Source: SIG673 sp045638685 (GTDB taxonomy: Bacteria > Bacillota > Clostridia > Oscillospirales > CAG-272). Taken from it: a DNA stretch of 46,579 bases. Below, one piece after another: positions 16,178-23,968 of the stretch. The stretch lies in contig JAZUBT010000032.1 of the NCBI GenBank assembly GCA_045638685.1, forward strand, positions 1 to 46,579, written 5' to 3'. The position numbers and the translations under genes were made by a program. The notes under the pieces are model-generated. The model saw only the letters and a program-made list of their open reading frames with translations. It was not told where the DNA came from and ran no database searches. Each line of letters begins with the position of its first letter. Positions within the stretch are counted from its first letter, which is position 1.

Positions 16178-17653
16178 ATGAAAACAATCAGCTTACTGTA
16201 TAAAGATGCCGATAAGAGAGGGCTCTCCTTCGGGAGAGAGCTTCGCGAGGCGGTATATAATCTTAATATAGACAGAATGGTTTACGCCGCGTGCAAAAAC
16301 ACGCAGTGCGCCGACTACCTGCTTTCCGTCATAGAGAGCGCACCCGCAGATAAGGATAGCGCCGTTTACCGCAGCGAAATACTTAAGGATTTTCTGGAAA
16401 ACCCAAAGCTTCTTTCCTCTCTCGTTCAGATTTTTAAGGGATACGACGGACTTCGCTCCGAAACCGAGGAAATGATAAAAGAGGTGTTCCGCTACGGAGT
16501 GCCGTCAACCGACACGGGGCTTCTTGACTGCGCCTACGAGCAGCTTTATATAAACGCACATTTCGCGAGAAACGTTATAGCGTACTTTTCCGAAATAGAC
16601 AGCGCCTTTGCCGATTTTACCGTTAGATCAGACGGGCTTTCCGCTATGAAGGACTTTTGTGTTTCGGTCAGGGAAAGCAGATGTATAGACGAGATAGAGA
16701 AGGCGGCGGAGCGATTTAAAAGCGAAAGCGTTGACAGTTATTCGTTTACCGTAAAATGCTCCCTTGATAAATCTCTTTCAGCGGTAGAAAGCGTTATTTC
16801 GGATATAACCGAGGCGGGTAAGAGCGCGAAAAAGAAGATTTTTCCCGCATTTAAGAAAAAGGAAACCGTACCGTCAAGCGTTGATATAGGAAACTCCGCG
16901 GGAGAAAGCGTAAGCAAAGCGACCGTCTTTGCTATCGGTGAGCTTTCCGCTCTGTTTTCCGATATTGCTGACGGAATATACTCCGCCTTCCTTGGAATAG
17001 GCAAGGAGCTAAGGTTTTATTCTGCCGCTCTGGAAATGGCGGATTATCTTAAGGGACGGGGAATGAATTACTGCTTCCCGACCGTTCTTGATAAAGAAGC
17101 CGACGTCTTTAAGGCGGAAGCGCTTTACGACATACTGCTTTTAAACGAGGGCAAAAACAAGGATACCGTGGTAACAAATTCTGCGGATATAAGCGAAAGC
17201 GGTCTTATGATAATAGGCGACAATAACTGCGGTAAAACCTCTTTTTTACGCGCTGTGGGTACTACCGTTATATTTGCGCAGAACGGTCTTTTCGTTCCCG
17301 CAGACAGCGTTAGCGCGAGTGTAAGATGTGGAGTGTTTACACACTTTTCCTCTGCGGAAAAGGATTTTACCGAAACGGATACCGCCGCGGGTCGCTTTGA
17401 AAGCGAGGTTATCGACGTTAAGGCTATAATGGACAAGCTAGAGCCGTATTCCCTCGTTATGCTTAATGAAACGTTCCAGACAACCGCCTATCGAGAGGGA
17501 GCGGAGGGAATGAAGGGTATCCTGGACGTGCTCTCCGAAATAAAGGTGAAATATATATTTGTAACCCATATAAAGGCTATGCTTTCGGAGTATAAGCCGA
17601 AAGGAGTAACCGTATTAAAAGCGGAAAAATATAATCTGGTTAAAGGCGTGTAG
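16178..17653 (+). CDS. MutS-family ATPase, short form (second of a pair)
   Basis: 491 residues, paralogous to the preceding gene in layout. A helical core is followed by an ATPase with Walker A GDNNCGKTSF near 347-356, FTHFSS, LVMLNETFQTT (N430, E431) and FVTHIKA. Both paralogues share YCFPT ahead of the ATPase and the unusual LNET replacement of the Walker B aspartate. A charged stretch around 215-230 (AKKKIFPAFKKKE) is specific to this copy. The 26-base gap with AAAGGA implies one transcript and probable partnership. No other DNA-repair gene is adjacent. Confidence 0.8.
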   Translation: MKTISLLYKDADKRGLSFGRELREAVYNLNIDRMVYAACKNTQCADYLLSVIESAPADKDSAVYRSEILKDFLENPKLLSSLVQIFKGYDGLRSETEEMIKEVFRYGVPSTDTGLLDCAYEQLYINAHFARNVIAYFSEIDSAFADFTVRSDGLSAMKDFCVSVRESRCIDEIEKAAERFKSESVDSYSFTVKCSLDKSLSAVESVISDITEAGKSAKKKIFPAFKKKETVPSSVDIGNSAGESVSKATVFAIGELSALFSDIADGIYSAFLGIGKELRFYSAALEMADYLKGRGMNYCFPTVLDKEADVFKAEALYDILLLNEGKNKDTVVTNSADISESGLMIIGDNNCGKTSFLRAVGTTVIFAQNGLFVPADSVSASVRCGVFTHFSSAEKDFTETDTAAGRFESEVIDVKAIMDKLEPYSLVMLNETFQTTAYREGAEGMKGILDVLSEIKVKYIFVTHIKAMLSEYKPKGVTVLKAEKYNLVKGV

Positions 17654-17695
17654 CACCTGTGCGAGCCATGAGAAGGCATTAGTAACGCTTTTTAA

Positions 17696-17863
17696 AAAAT
17701 CGGAGAGACGTGAAAAAAGCCTAGATGATTTCTTTCTAAAATCGGAGAGACGTGAAAAAAGCTTTAGGTGATTTCTTTCTAAAATCAGAAAATCGTGAAA
17801 AAAGCTTTAGGTAATTTCTTTCTAAAATCAGAAACCCGTGAAAAAGCTTTAGTCAAATTTTTC
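17696..17863 (+). repeat. Tandem repeat, 43-bp period, 4 units
   Basis: Four head-to-tail copies at 17696-17737, 17738-17780, 17781-17823 and 17824-17863. Each starts AAAATCRGA, has CGTGAAAAAAGCTTTAGGT in the middle and ends TTTCTTTCT. Units 2 and 3 are the most alike; the last is decayed. The array fills the space after the second MutS-like gene. It is not CRISPR-like because no variable spacers separate the copies. Confidence 0.85.
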
Positions 17864-17872
17864 AAAAAAATA

Positions 17873-17905
17873 GCGTGTCCGTGGGTGAGTAATCCACGGA
17901 CACGC
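17873..17905 (-). terminator. Terminator of the dapA-dapB operon
   Basis: Perfect 12-bp stem (GCGTGTCCGTGG / CCACGGACACGC) with a 9-base loop. Read on the minus strand it is followed by a run of seven T, so it terminates the dapB transcript. It may also slow plus-strand readthrough from the MutS-like pair. Confidence 0.88.
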
Positions 17906-17951
17906 GAGATTTTAAAAAGCCTAAAAAACAATTTTGCTAACGGCTGCCAAG

Positions 17952-18722
17952 CTACTGCAAAATACTGTTAATAACGTCCCTCATACTGTAAAGTCCGGCA
18001 GGCTTATCCTTCATAAACATTGCGGCGCGCACAGCCCCTACCGCGAAAACCTCTCTTGATGCGGCGCTGTGCGAGAGGGTTACCGTCTCGTTCGTTCCCG
18101 CAAACAGAACCTCATGCTCTCCGACTATGTTTCCGCCTCTTATGGAATGGATACCTATTTCGGAGTCTCCGCGCTTCTGTCTTACAGAATGTCTGTCATA
18201 GACGTATTCGGGCGTGTAATCCGTACCCGCTGCCGCGGCATCCGCAAGCATTATTGCCGTTCCGCTCGGAGCGTCAAGCTTCTGGTTGTGGTGCTTTTCG
18301 ATTATCTCAATGTCAAAGCCGGTAAGAACCGAAGCCGCCTTCTGAACCAGCGCGGTTAAAAGGTTTATGCCGAGAGACATATTTCCGGAGCGGAAAACGG
18401 GGATTTCCTTTGAAGCGTCGGCGATAAGCTTTAATTCCTCGTCGGTGTGTCCCGTGGTGCAGATAATTACCGCGCAGCCCGCGTCCTTGGCGTAATTTAA
18501 GATACCCTCAGTTGCCGTGTGATGGGAAAAGTCAACTATAACGTCGGCTCCTATGTCCTTTCCGACCTCGTCTATTCCGTGGTAAAGCGGAACGAAGGAC
18601 GTGTCGGGAGAGACGTCAACGCCCGCGACAACCGTGGTTTTCGGCTCGCCGCTTACAGCGGCTAAAACTGCGCGTCCCATACGTCCGCAGGCGCCGGTAA
18701 GTATTATTTTTACTTCATTCAT
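17952..18722 (-). CDS. dapB: 4-hydroxy-tetrahydrodipicolinate reductase
   Basis: Second dedicated enzyme of the lysine/diaminopimelate branch; it reduces HTPA with NAD(P)H. The start at 18722 gives MNEVKIILTGACGRMGR and 256 residues; an in-frame upstream ATG would add ten atypical residues. A GGAG ribosome binding site is close to the chosen start. Visible motifs are the nucleotide-binding GACGRMGRA, the catalytic EKHHNQKLDAPSGTA block and SIRGGNIVGEHEV. It lies 30 bases behind dapA in the same transcript. Confidence 0.95.
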   Translation of the reverse strand: MNEVKIILTGACGRMGRAVLAAVSGEPKTTVVAGVDVSPDTSFVPLYHGIDEVGKDIGADVIVDFSHHTATEGILNYAKDAGCAVIICTTGHTDEELKLIADASKEIPVFRSGNMSLGINLLTALVQKAASVLTGFDIEIIEKHHNQKLDAPSGTAIMLADAAAAGTDYTPEYVYDRHSVRQKRGDSEIGIHSIRGGNIVGEHEVLFAGTNETVTLSHSAASREVFAVGAVRAAMFMKDKPAGLYSMRDVINSILQ

Positions 18723-18752
18723 TTTGTTTTCTCCAACCCTTGTCGTAAACAA

Positions 18753-19640
18753 TTATATAAGATTATGCTGGTGAAGGGACTCGCGGAGTATCATAAGATT
18801 CTTTTCGTCCATTTCGCAGAGAGGGAGCCTCATTTCCTCGCTGCACCAGCCCATTAAGTTCATAGCAGTTTTTACCGGAACGGGGTTGACCTCGATAAAG
18901 AGGTTGTTTATAAGCTTAAGAAGCTTAAGCTGAAGCGCGGCACTTTCCCCCACCTTGCCGTCAAAGAAAAGCTGACAGATGTCGTGCGTTTCCTTAGGCA
19001 TTACGTTAGAAAGAACGGATATTACACCCTTAGCGCCGAGAGAAAGAATCGGAACTATCTGGTCATCGTTTCCGCTATATACGTCGAGCGCGTCTCCGAC
19101 CTCGTCAAAAATCTGAGCAATGGTGCTTATGTTACCGCTTGCTTCCTTGGTCGCGACGATGTTCGGGTGCTTCGCTATTTCCTTATACACGGGGAGCGAG
19201 ATGTTACAGCCGGTTCTTGACGGAACGTTATATACTATATTGGGAAGCGAAACGGCGTCCGCGATAGTAAGGAAATGCTTAATAAGTCCCTTCGGGGTAG
19301 CCTTGTTATAGTAAGGAGTTATCTGTAAAAGCGCGTCGGCGCCGGCCTTTTCGGCTTCCTTTGAAAGCCATACGGCGTAAGCGGTGTCGTTGGAGCCTGT
19401 GCCCGCGATAACGGGAACTCTGCCACCGACCTTCTCGACCGCGAAGGCTATCTCGTCAACGTGCTCGTCGTCGGTAAGGGTAGATGCCTCTCCCGTCGTT
19501 CCGCAGATAACTATCGCGTCTGTTTTGTTTTCAATCTGAAAGTCAATTATCTTGCCGAGCGAGTCGTAATCTATTTTATTATTCTTAAAAGGGGTAATAA
19601 TTGCGACCGCGGAGCCTGTGAAAATAGGGGTTGTTTTCAT
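18753..19640 (-). CDS. dapA: 4-hydroxy-tetrahydrodipicolinate synthase
   Basis: Condenses pyruvate with aspartate semialdehyde, the committed step to diaminopimelate and lysine. The 295-residue TIM barrel has the family start TGSAVAIITPFK, CGTTGEASTL, the Tyr-containing YNVPSRTGCNI and the Schiff-base lysine in VATKEASGNI. It has an AAGGAAA-type ribosome binding site and is preceded by a lysine riboswitch with an attenuator, so its expression should fall when lysine is abundant. Diaminopimelate is also needed for cell wall synthesis. Confidence 0.96.
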   Translation of the reverse strand: MKTTPIFTGSAVAIITPFKNNKIDYDSLGKIIDFQIENKTDAIVICGTTGEASTLTDDEHVDEIAFAVEKVGGRVPVIAGTGSNDTAYAVWLSKEAEKAGADALLQITPYYNKATPKGLIKHFLTIADAVSLPNIVYNVPSRTGCNISLPVYKEIAKHPNIVATKEASGNISTIAQIFDEVGDALDVYSGNDDQIVPILSLGAKGVISVLSNVMPKETHDICQLFFDGKVGESAALQLKLLKLINNLFIEVNPVPVKTAMNLMGWCSEEMRLPLCEMDEKNLMILRESLHQHNLI

Positions 19641-19677
19641 TTTCTTTTTTCCTTTCCAAGGGTAGAATGATTTTAAT

Positions 19678-19703
19678 AAAAAAAGCCGAGACGGCGTCCG
19701 GCT
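19678..19703 (-). terminator. Attenuator of the lysine riboswitch
   Basis: On the minus strand the hairpin AGCCGGAC...GTCTCGGCT is followed by seven T, 38 bases before the dapA start. It is the expression platform terminator expected to form when lysine is bound. A separate TTCCGC/GCGGAA hairpin at about 19711-19726 lies between aptamer and terminator. Confidence 0.85.
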
Positions 19704-19733
19704 ACGAATATTTCCGCTTATGCGGAATTATAA

Positions 19734-19926
19734 GATAGCACTCCATCAAAAATATGATGACAGTCCGTGGACTATTAATCCGGGGAAAGCATAGAAGTCT
19801 CTCCTTGGGACCAGCGTCCTGTGCTACCGAACACGGGGACACTTCGGCATTCCGCACCTTTCGGGGTATTTTTTACAAAGTCGGTACTTCTTTAATACCT
19901 TACTCTTTGCGGTATGCGCCTCTATC
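19734..19926 (-). promoter_or_regulatory. Lysine riboswitch (L box) aptamer
   Basis: On the minus strand the conserved L-box elements appear in order: GATAGAGGCGC at the 5' side, AAAGAGTA, GCCGAAG, a CTGG segment, ACTGTCA and finally TGGAGTGCTATC. GATAG and CTATC at the two ends pair to close helix P1. Length, order and the dapA target all agree with the lysine riboswitch class. A terminator follows, so control is probably transcriptional. Confidence 0.9.
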
Positions 19927-19951
19927 AATTTGCTTTTATTATGTTACTATA

Positions 19952-19980
19952 ATCATAACACAAAAAATACTGTGTGTCAA
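19952..19980 (-). promoter_or_regulatory. Sigma-A promoter for dapA-dapB
   Basis: On the minus strand: TTGACA, 17 bases, TATGAT, just upstream of the lysine riboswitch. On the plus strand a TATAAT at 19948-19953 overlaps this -10 and may serve queA, giving overlapping divergent promoters. The queA -35 region is poor. Confidence 0.78.
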
Positions 19981-19997
19981 GGAGTTTACAGAAAAAT

Positions 19998-21056
19998 ATG
20001 TCGGAAATAATTAAAAATAATTTAGTGAATACCGATTTGCAGACAAAGGATTTTTATTACGATATTCCCGAGGAGCTTATCGCTCAGGTTCCCGCCGAAA
20101 AAAGAGACGGCTCACGTCTTATGGTGCTTGGTAAAGAAAGCGGAGAGGTTACGCATAAGCGCTTTTACGATATAATAGATTATCTTCAAAGCGGAGATGT
20201 TCTTGTGCTTAACCGTTCAAGGGTGCTTCCGTCAAGAATGTACGGCAAAAGAGAGGACACAGGCGCCGATATAGAGGTTCTGCTCCTTAAGAAAATAGAC
20301 GAAAACACGTGGGAGACGCTTGTTCGTCCCGGTAAAAAATGTAAGCCGTCAGTAAATATTATATTCGGAGACGGACTGCTTTGTGCTACTGTAAAGGAGA
20401 TAACCGAGGAAGGAAACAGGATAATTTCCTTTAAAGCAAACGGAATGAGTGTTGATGAGGCGATACATAAGATAGGCGAGATGCCGCTTCCACCGTATAT
20501 AACGTCGAGAGACTCGGAAAAGGAGCGCTATCAGACCGTTTATTCAAAGGAGGAGGGCTCTGCCGCCGCACCCACCGCGGGACTTCATTTTACACCTGAG
20601 CTTCTTAAGAAAATAGAGGAAAAGGGTGTTAAAATAGCAACGGTACTGCTTCACGTCGGGCTTGGAACATTCCGTCCCGTAAAGGAGAGCGAGATTAAAA
20701 AACACGTTATGCACTCCGAATGGTTTTCGATAGATAAGGAAGCCGCAGAGACGATAAACAACCGAAGGGGTAGGCTTATAGCGGTCGGAACGACGTCCTG
20801 CCGCGTACTTGAAAGCATAGCGGACGAGAACGGAAAAATTAAGCCCTACGAGGGCGAAACGGCTATATTTATCTATCCCGGATACCGCTTTAAAGCTATC
20901 GAGGGGCTTATAACCAACTTCCATCATCCGGAAAGCACTCTTATAATGCTTGTCAGCGCGTTTGCGGGACATAAAAACGTAATGAATGCGTATAACGTAG
21001 CAGTACGGGAGAGGTATCGCTTTTTCTCCTTCGGAGACAGCATGTTCATCCAATAA
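19998..21056 (+). CDS. queA: tRNA preQ1(34) S-adenosylmethionine ribosyltransferase-isomerase
   Basis: Transfers and isomerises the ribose of SAM onto preQ1 in tRNA, giving epoxyqueuosine. Family blocks: DFYYDIPEELIAQVPAEKRDGSRLM, SRVLPSRMYGKRE, APTAGLHFT, LHVGLGTFRPV, GTTSCRVLES and FITNFHHPEST-like LITNFHHPESTLIMLVSAF. I place the start at ATG 19998 (352 residues) after AAGGAG, although the 13-base spacing is long. A TTG at 20037 would give the usual queA N-terminus (M)QTKDFYYD but has no ribosome binding site. A queuosine-precursor transporter under preQ1 control is 4 kb away. Confidence 0.95.
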   Translation: MSEIIKNNLVNTDLQTKDFYYDIPEELIAQVPAEKRDGSRLMVLGKESGEVTHKRFYDIIDYLQSGDVLVLNRSRVLPSRMYGKREDTGADIEVLLLKKIDENTWETLVRPGKKCKPSVNIIFGDGLLCATVKEITEEGNRIISFKANGMSVDEAIHKIGEMPLPPYITSRDSEKERYQTVYSKEEGSAAAPTAGLHFTPELLKKIEEKGVKIATVLLHVGLGTFRPVKESEIKKHVMHSEWFSIDKEAAETINNRRGRLIAVGTTSCRVLESIADENGKIKPYEGETAIFIYPGYRFKAIEGLITNFHHPESTLIMLVSAFAGHKNVMNAYNVAVRERYRFFSFGDSMFIQ

Positions 21057-21240
21057 GCGGCGCAATACCGCGTTGCTCCTCGCCTACTCCCTCGACGTAG
21101 GTAGCTACGCTTTCGGGAGGGCGTCTCCGGTGCGCCTTGTCTTGCTTGTTTCTTGAATGAACTGTAAGGACGGCGCGAAGATCGCTCTGTTTTACGCACA
21201 CATCGGAGACAGCATGTTCATCCAATAAGCGGCGCAATAC
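21031..21240 (+). repeat. 38-bp direct repeat flanking a 134-bp insert at the queA 3' end
   Basis: Bases 21031-21068 recur identically at 21203-21240. The first copy contains the last codons and stop of queA (GDSMFIQ) plus 12 bases; the second is a non-coding duplicate. The 134 bases between them contain a compound hairpin (CTCCC ... CGTAG-GTAG-CTACG ... GGGAG) near 21085-21120. This resembles duplication by recombination or a small mobile repeat, but 38 bp is long for a target-site duplication. Confidence 0.8.
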
Positions 21241-21285
21241 TTATAGAATAAAAAAATCGCCCGAGATCCTTTACTGCGCCACCCC

Positions 21286-21350
21286 GCGCCGTCATTCTCG
21301 AGCGAAGCGAAGAATCTCGCGGGGCGTCTTCGTTCGAGAACGACGCGCCT
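21286..21350 (+). repeat. REP-like palindromic element
   Basis: The stretch GTCATTCTCGAGCGAAGCG followed by AAGAATCTCGCGGGGCGTC and an inverted arm CTTCGTTCGAGAACGACGCG forms a long imperfect hairpin (arms about 21288-21309 and 21328-21349). It closely resembles the widespread intergenic repeat TCATTCTGAGCGAAGCGAAG seen in many bacterial genomes. It is immediately upstream of the radC promoter. Confidence 0.65.
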
Positions 21351-21389
21351 TGGTTAAGATATAATTTACCCTTTTTTAACCTTGTGCAC

Positions 21390-21418
21390 TTGAAAGACAT
21401 TTAAAATAATGATATAAT
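21390..21418 (+). promoter_or_regulatory. Sigma-A promoter for radC
   Basis: TTGAAA, 17 bases, TATAAT, ending 28 bases before the radC ATG. Confidence 0.8.
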
Positions 21419-21446
21419 TATAAAAAAACAAGATATAACGGATATT

Positions 21447-22148
21447 ATGAAACACGAACACAAAAACCACAGAGAAAGGCTAAGAAAACGGTTTCTTGAA
21501 ACAGGGCTGAAGGGATTTGCTCCGCACGAGGTGCTTGAGCTTATTCTGTTTTATTCAATTCCACAGCAGGATACCAACGAAATAGCCCATAGACTTGTAA
21601 ATCATTTCGGATCTTTTTCCGCGGTTCTGGACGCAGCTCCCGAGGAGCTTATGAGAATCTCCGGAATTAAGGAGATTTCAGCCGCACTTATAAAGCTTAT
21701 TCCCGTTTTATGCTCATATTATCATCTTGATAAGGTTTACGGCGGAAAGAACTTTGTAAGCATTGAAAGCATCGCGGAGTACTGTATGTATAAAACCCTA
21801 AGCGAAACGAGAGAACGCTTTTACGTTATGATTTTCGATAACACTATGCGTATGCTTGCTTTTGAAATGCTGACAGAAGGCTCACACAGCGAGGTCGAGG
21901 TTAACGTCGAACAGCTTGCGCAGGTGCTTTTCAGATATTCCGGCTCAAATTTTATACTTATACATAACCATCCGGGCGGCTCGCCGGCGCCGTCGGAGGA
22001 GGATATAATTTTAACGCAGAAAATATACTCCGTTACGTCGCCGCTGAACAAATATCTTATCGAGCATCTGATAATTTCCAAAAACAGATACATACCGATA
22101 ATGCAGTCTCTGCGCAGTCGCGGATACGATTTTTATTCCTTTAACTAA
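21447..22148 (+). CDS. radC: RadC/YsxA-type JAB1 domain protein
   Basis: 233 residues. A helix-hairpin-helix-like N-terminal region (APHEVLELILFYSIPQQDTNEIA, RISGIKEISA) is followed by the JAB/MPN metallopeptidase-fold domain. The zinc signature is present: the Glu in FEMLTEGSHSEVEV and HNHPGGSPAPSEED. Despite the name, a role in DNA repair is not established for this family, and MPN catalytic activity is predicted only from the motif. The 233-residue length is normal. There is little ribosome binding sequence (AACGGATATT). Confidence 0.92.
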   Translation: MKHEHKNHRERLRKRFLETGLKGFAPHEVLELILFYSIPQQDTNEIAHRLVNHFGSFSAVLDAAPEELMRISGIKEISAALIKLIPVLCSYYHLDKVYGGKNFVSIESIAEYCMYKTLSETRERFYVMIFDNTMRMLAFEMLTEGSHSEVEVNVEQLAQVLFRYSGSNFILIHNHPGGSPAPSEEDIILTQKIYSVTSPLNKYLIEHLIISKNRYIPIMQSLRSRGYDFYSFN

Positions 22149-22189
22149 CCCAAAAGCATTAAGCTTTTTCCTGAGAGGAAACACTGTAA

Positions 22190-23194
22190 ATGAACAAAGG
22201 TGCAGAATTTAATTTTAAAAAGAATATACTTTACCCTGCCTGCGTAATATTTTTCGTTCTGGTTTTTCTGTATTTTCTCGTCGCTATGGCGGCGGGACTT
22301 AACGTAACCGAAAGCGAAACGGTTAGAACGCAGTACTACGACGGAGAAACCAACACGGGCAACATTACGTCAGAAACGAAGGACCCCGCGGCGCTCCCCG
22401 TTCAGACACTTCTCGGACTTTTTCTGTTCGGTGTGTCGGTGGTATCGCTTCGGTTTGTATTTAAGCTAAACATAAGTAAGATTTACGGGAGACTTATCCA
22501 TTACGTCGGAACCGTTCTTTCCTTCCTTATATTCGTTATAGCGCTTTCGGGGGTAGCCTCGTCAACAGGCGCTCCTATGACGCTTGTAGCTGTGTTTGCC
22601 GTTTCGGTAATATATTTTATTATTCTCGGAATATCTCTGGCTCTTAAAAAACCGCTTTCAGGGATTTCTGAAAACAATAGGGTGAAAACGGTTAAAGATT
22701 ATCTTTCCTTTACGCTTGCGGTCTTTACCGCCGTTGTTTTTGCCGTATCTCTTTTCGCTCTTATTACTCAGCTCAGTGTTATAGTCAGAGTTACCGAGGA
22801 GAAGATATTTATTACCGACAAGGCGTTCGACGAGGTCTTTGTTACGGTCGTAACACCGCTCGCTCCTACTCTCCAGAACTATCTGCGTTATCTTGCTTCT
22901 GCGGCGGTTTTCGCTATCGGGTACGCCGTTTTATTTACCGGACTTAATAAAGTCTTAAAGGGTATTCTTAATTTCGTTATACTGACGGCGGGATATATGG
23001 GCATATGGATTATCGGATTTGACTATTTCAGACTTGTCAAAGCCAACGCGCTTCCCGCGGTTATTATTTATCTTTCCGTTTATCTTGTCGCGCTTATTAC
23101 CGTATGCATAGTTCTTTATGTTAAAAAGAGGAAGAGCGAGGAGACGGAGGATTACGAGTCGCAGTTTTCTGTCGGCAGAAGGAGCGGAAGGTAA
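22190..23194 (+). CDS. Polytopic membrane protein of unknown function
   Basis: 334 residues with about eight to nine hydrophobic segments, the first near residues 13-35. Segments alternate with short loops. One longer polar loop (about 36-70, TESETVRTQYYDGETNTGNI) probably lies outside. The C-terminus is charged (VKKRKSEETEDYESQF). No catalytic or transporter signature is recognised. It follows radC after 41 bases with a GAGAGGAAA ribosome binding site and probably shares its transcript. Confidence 0.75.
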   Translation: MNKGAEFNFKKNILYPACVIFFVLVFLYFLVAMAAGLNVTESETVRTQYYDGETNTGNITSETKDPAALPVQTLLGLFLFGVSVVSLRFVFKLNISKIYGRLIHYVGTVLSFLIFVIALSGVASSTGAPMTLVAVFAVSVIYFIILGISLALKKPLSGISENNRVKTVKDYLSFTLAVFTAVVFAVSLFALITQLSVIVRVTEEKIFITDKAFDEVFVTVVTPLAPTLQNYLRYLASAAVFAIGYAVLFTGLNKVLKGILNFVILTAGYMGIWIIGFDYFRLVKANALPAVIIYLSVYLVALITVCIVLYVKKRKSEETEDYESQFSVGRRSGR

Positions 23195-23230
23195 CTGTGG
23201 CACAAAAGGAAAACGGTATTGAAAAACGTA

Positions 23231-23260
23231 AAAAAAGCACTTCGGAAGAAGTGCTTTTTT
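23231..23260 (+). terminator. Terminator after radC and the membrane gene
   Basis: Perfect 13-bp stem (AAAAAAGCACTTC / GAAGTGCTTTTTT) with the GGAA tetraloop, 36 bases after the stop. The A- and T-runs on both sides make it bidirectional, so it can also end the minus-strand SDR transcript. Confidence 0.92.
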
Positions 23261-23316
23261 GTTGCTGTGTGAATAAATTTGCTGTATTCAAAATATGAGC
23301 CGTTTTATTAAGGCGT

Positions 23317-23964
23317 TCACCAAATAAAATTCGATTTTGCCGCCTCTCCGTTATCAATCAGAATATCCTGAGCGGTCATTGACTTGTTTACCGCTGTAAC
23401 GAAGTAAGCCCATTCCGCTATTTCCTCGGCGCTTGCCCATTTCGGAATAAGAGTTTCGTCCATTATCTGACGCCAAAGCTCGGGACTTCTCATAACGTGA
23501 GCGTTAAGCTCGGTCGTTACTCCGCCGGGAGAAAGACTGTTTGACGTTGCAGAGTATTTTGCCACGCGGAGCGCAACGTTTTTCATATAGGCAACCATTC
23601 CGCCCTTGCTCGCAGCGTACTCGGGAAACTCCGCGCCGGTGCTTGCGCTCGCAGACGCGATAAAAAGTACGCTTTTTATTTTATCCTGAAAGGCATACTT
23701 TTCGGTAACCCGTATCGTCCCCTTTAAGTTTACGTCAATATCACGTCCCGAGTCCTGTACACCCGCGTTGTTTATAAGTATCTCCGTATCTGAAATTTCC
23801 GGTAGGGGAGAGGAGAAAATGTCCGCTGTAAAATGGGTGTAGCCTTTATCCTCTATACTGCTTTTGCACACGTCAATTCCGATAACGGTATGACCGCATG
23901 CGAGAAATTTCTCCGCGATAGCCTTTCCTATTCCGCTCGACGTTCCCGTTATAACTACCTTCAC
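23317..23964 (-). CDS. Short-chain dehydrogenase/reductase
   Basis: Classical SDR-fold oxidoreductase, 215 residues. The cofactor motif is TGTSSGIG (residues 7-14), followed by the NNAGV stabilising motif, a serine cluster (FIASASAS) for the catalytic Ser, YAASK (catalytic Tyr and Lys) and LSPGGVTTEL. An Asp after strand 2 (GIDVCKS) suggests NAD(H) preference. It starts four bases after the transporter stop and so shares the preQ1-controlled transcript, but a link to queuosine metabolism is only inferred. Substrate is unknown. Confidence 0.85.
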   Translation of the reverse strand: MKVVITGTSSGIGKAIAEKFLACGHTVIGIDVCKSSIEDKGYTHFTADIFSSPLPEISDTEILINNAGVQDSGRDIDVNLKGTIRVTEKYAFQDKIKSVLFIASASASTGAEFPEYAASKGGMVAYMKNVALRVAKYSATSNSLSPGGVTTELNAHVMRSPELWRQIMDETLIPKWASAEEIAEWAYFVTAVNKSMTAQDILIDNGEAAKSNFIW

Positions 23965-23968
23965 TGTT

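Noticed and set aside
17696..17863. CRISPR array in the 43-bp repeat
   Set aside because: Copies are directly adjacent without unique spacers, diverge from one another, and no cas gene is in the window.
19754..20014. Plus-strand reading frame of 86 codons before queA
   Set aside because: It lies over the lysine riboswitch and promoter on the other strand, with no ribosome binding site.
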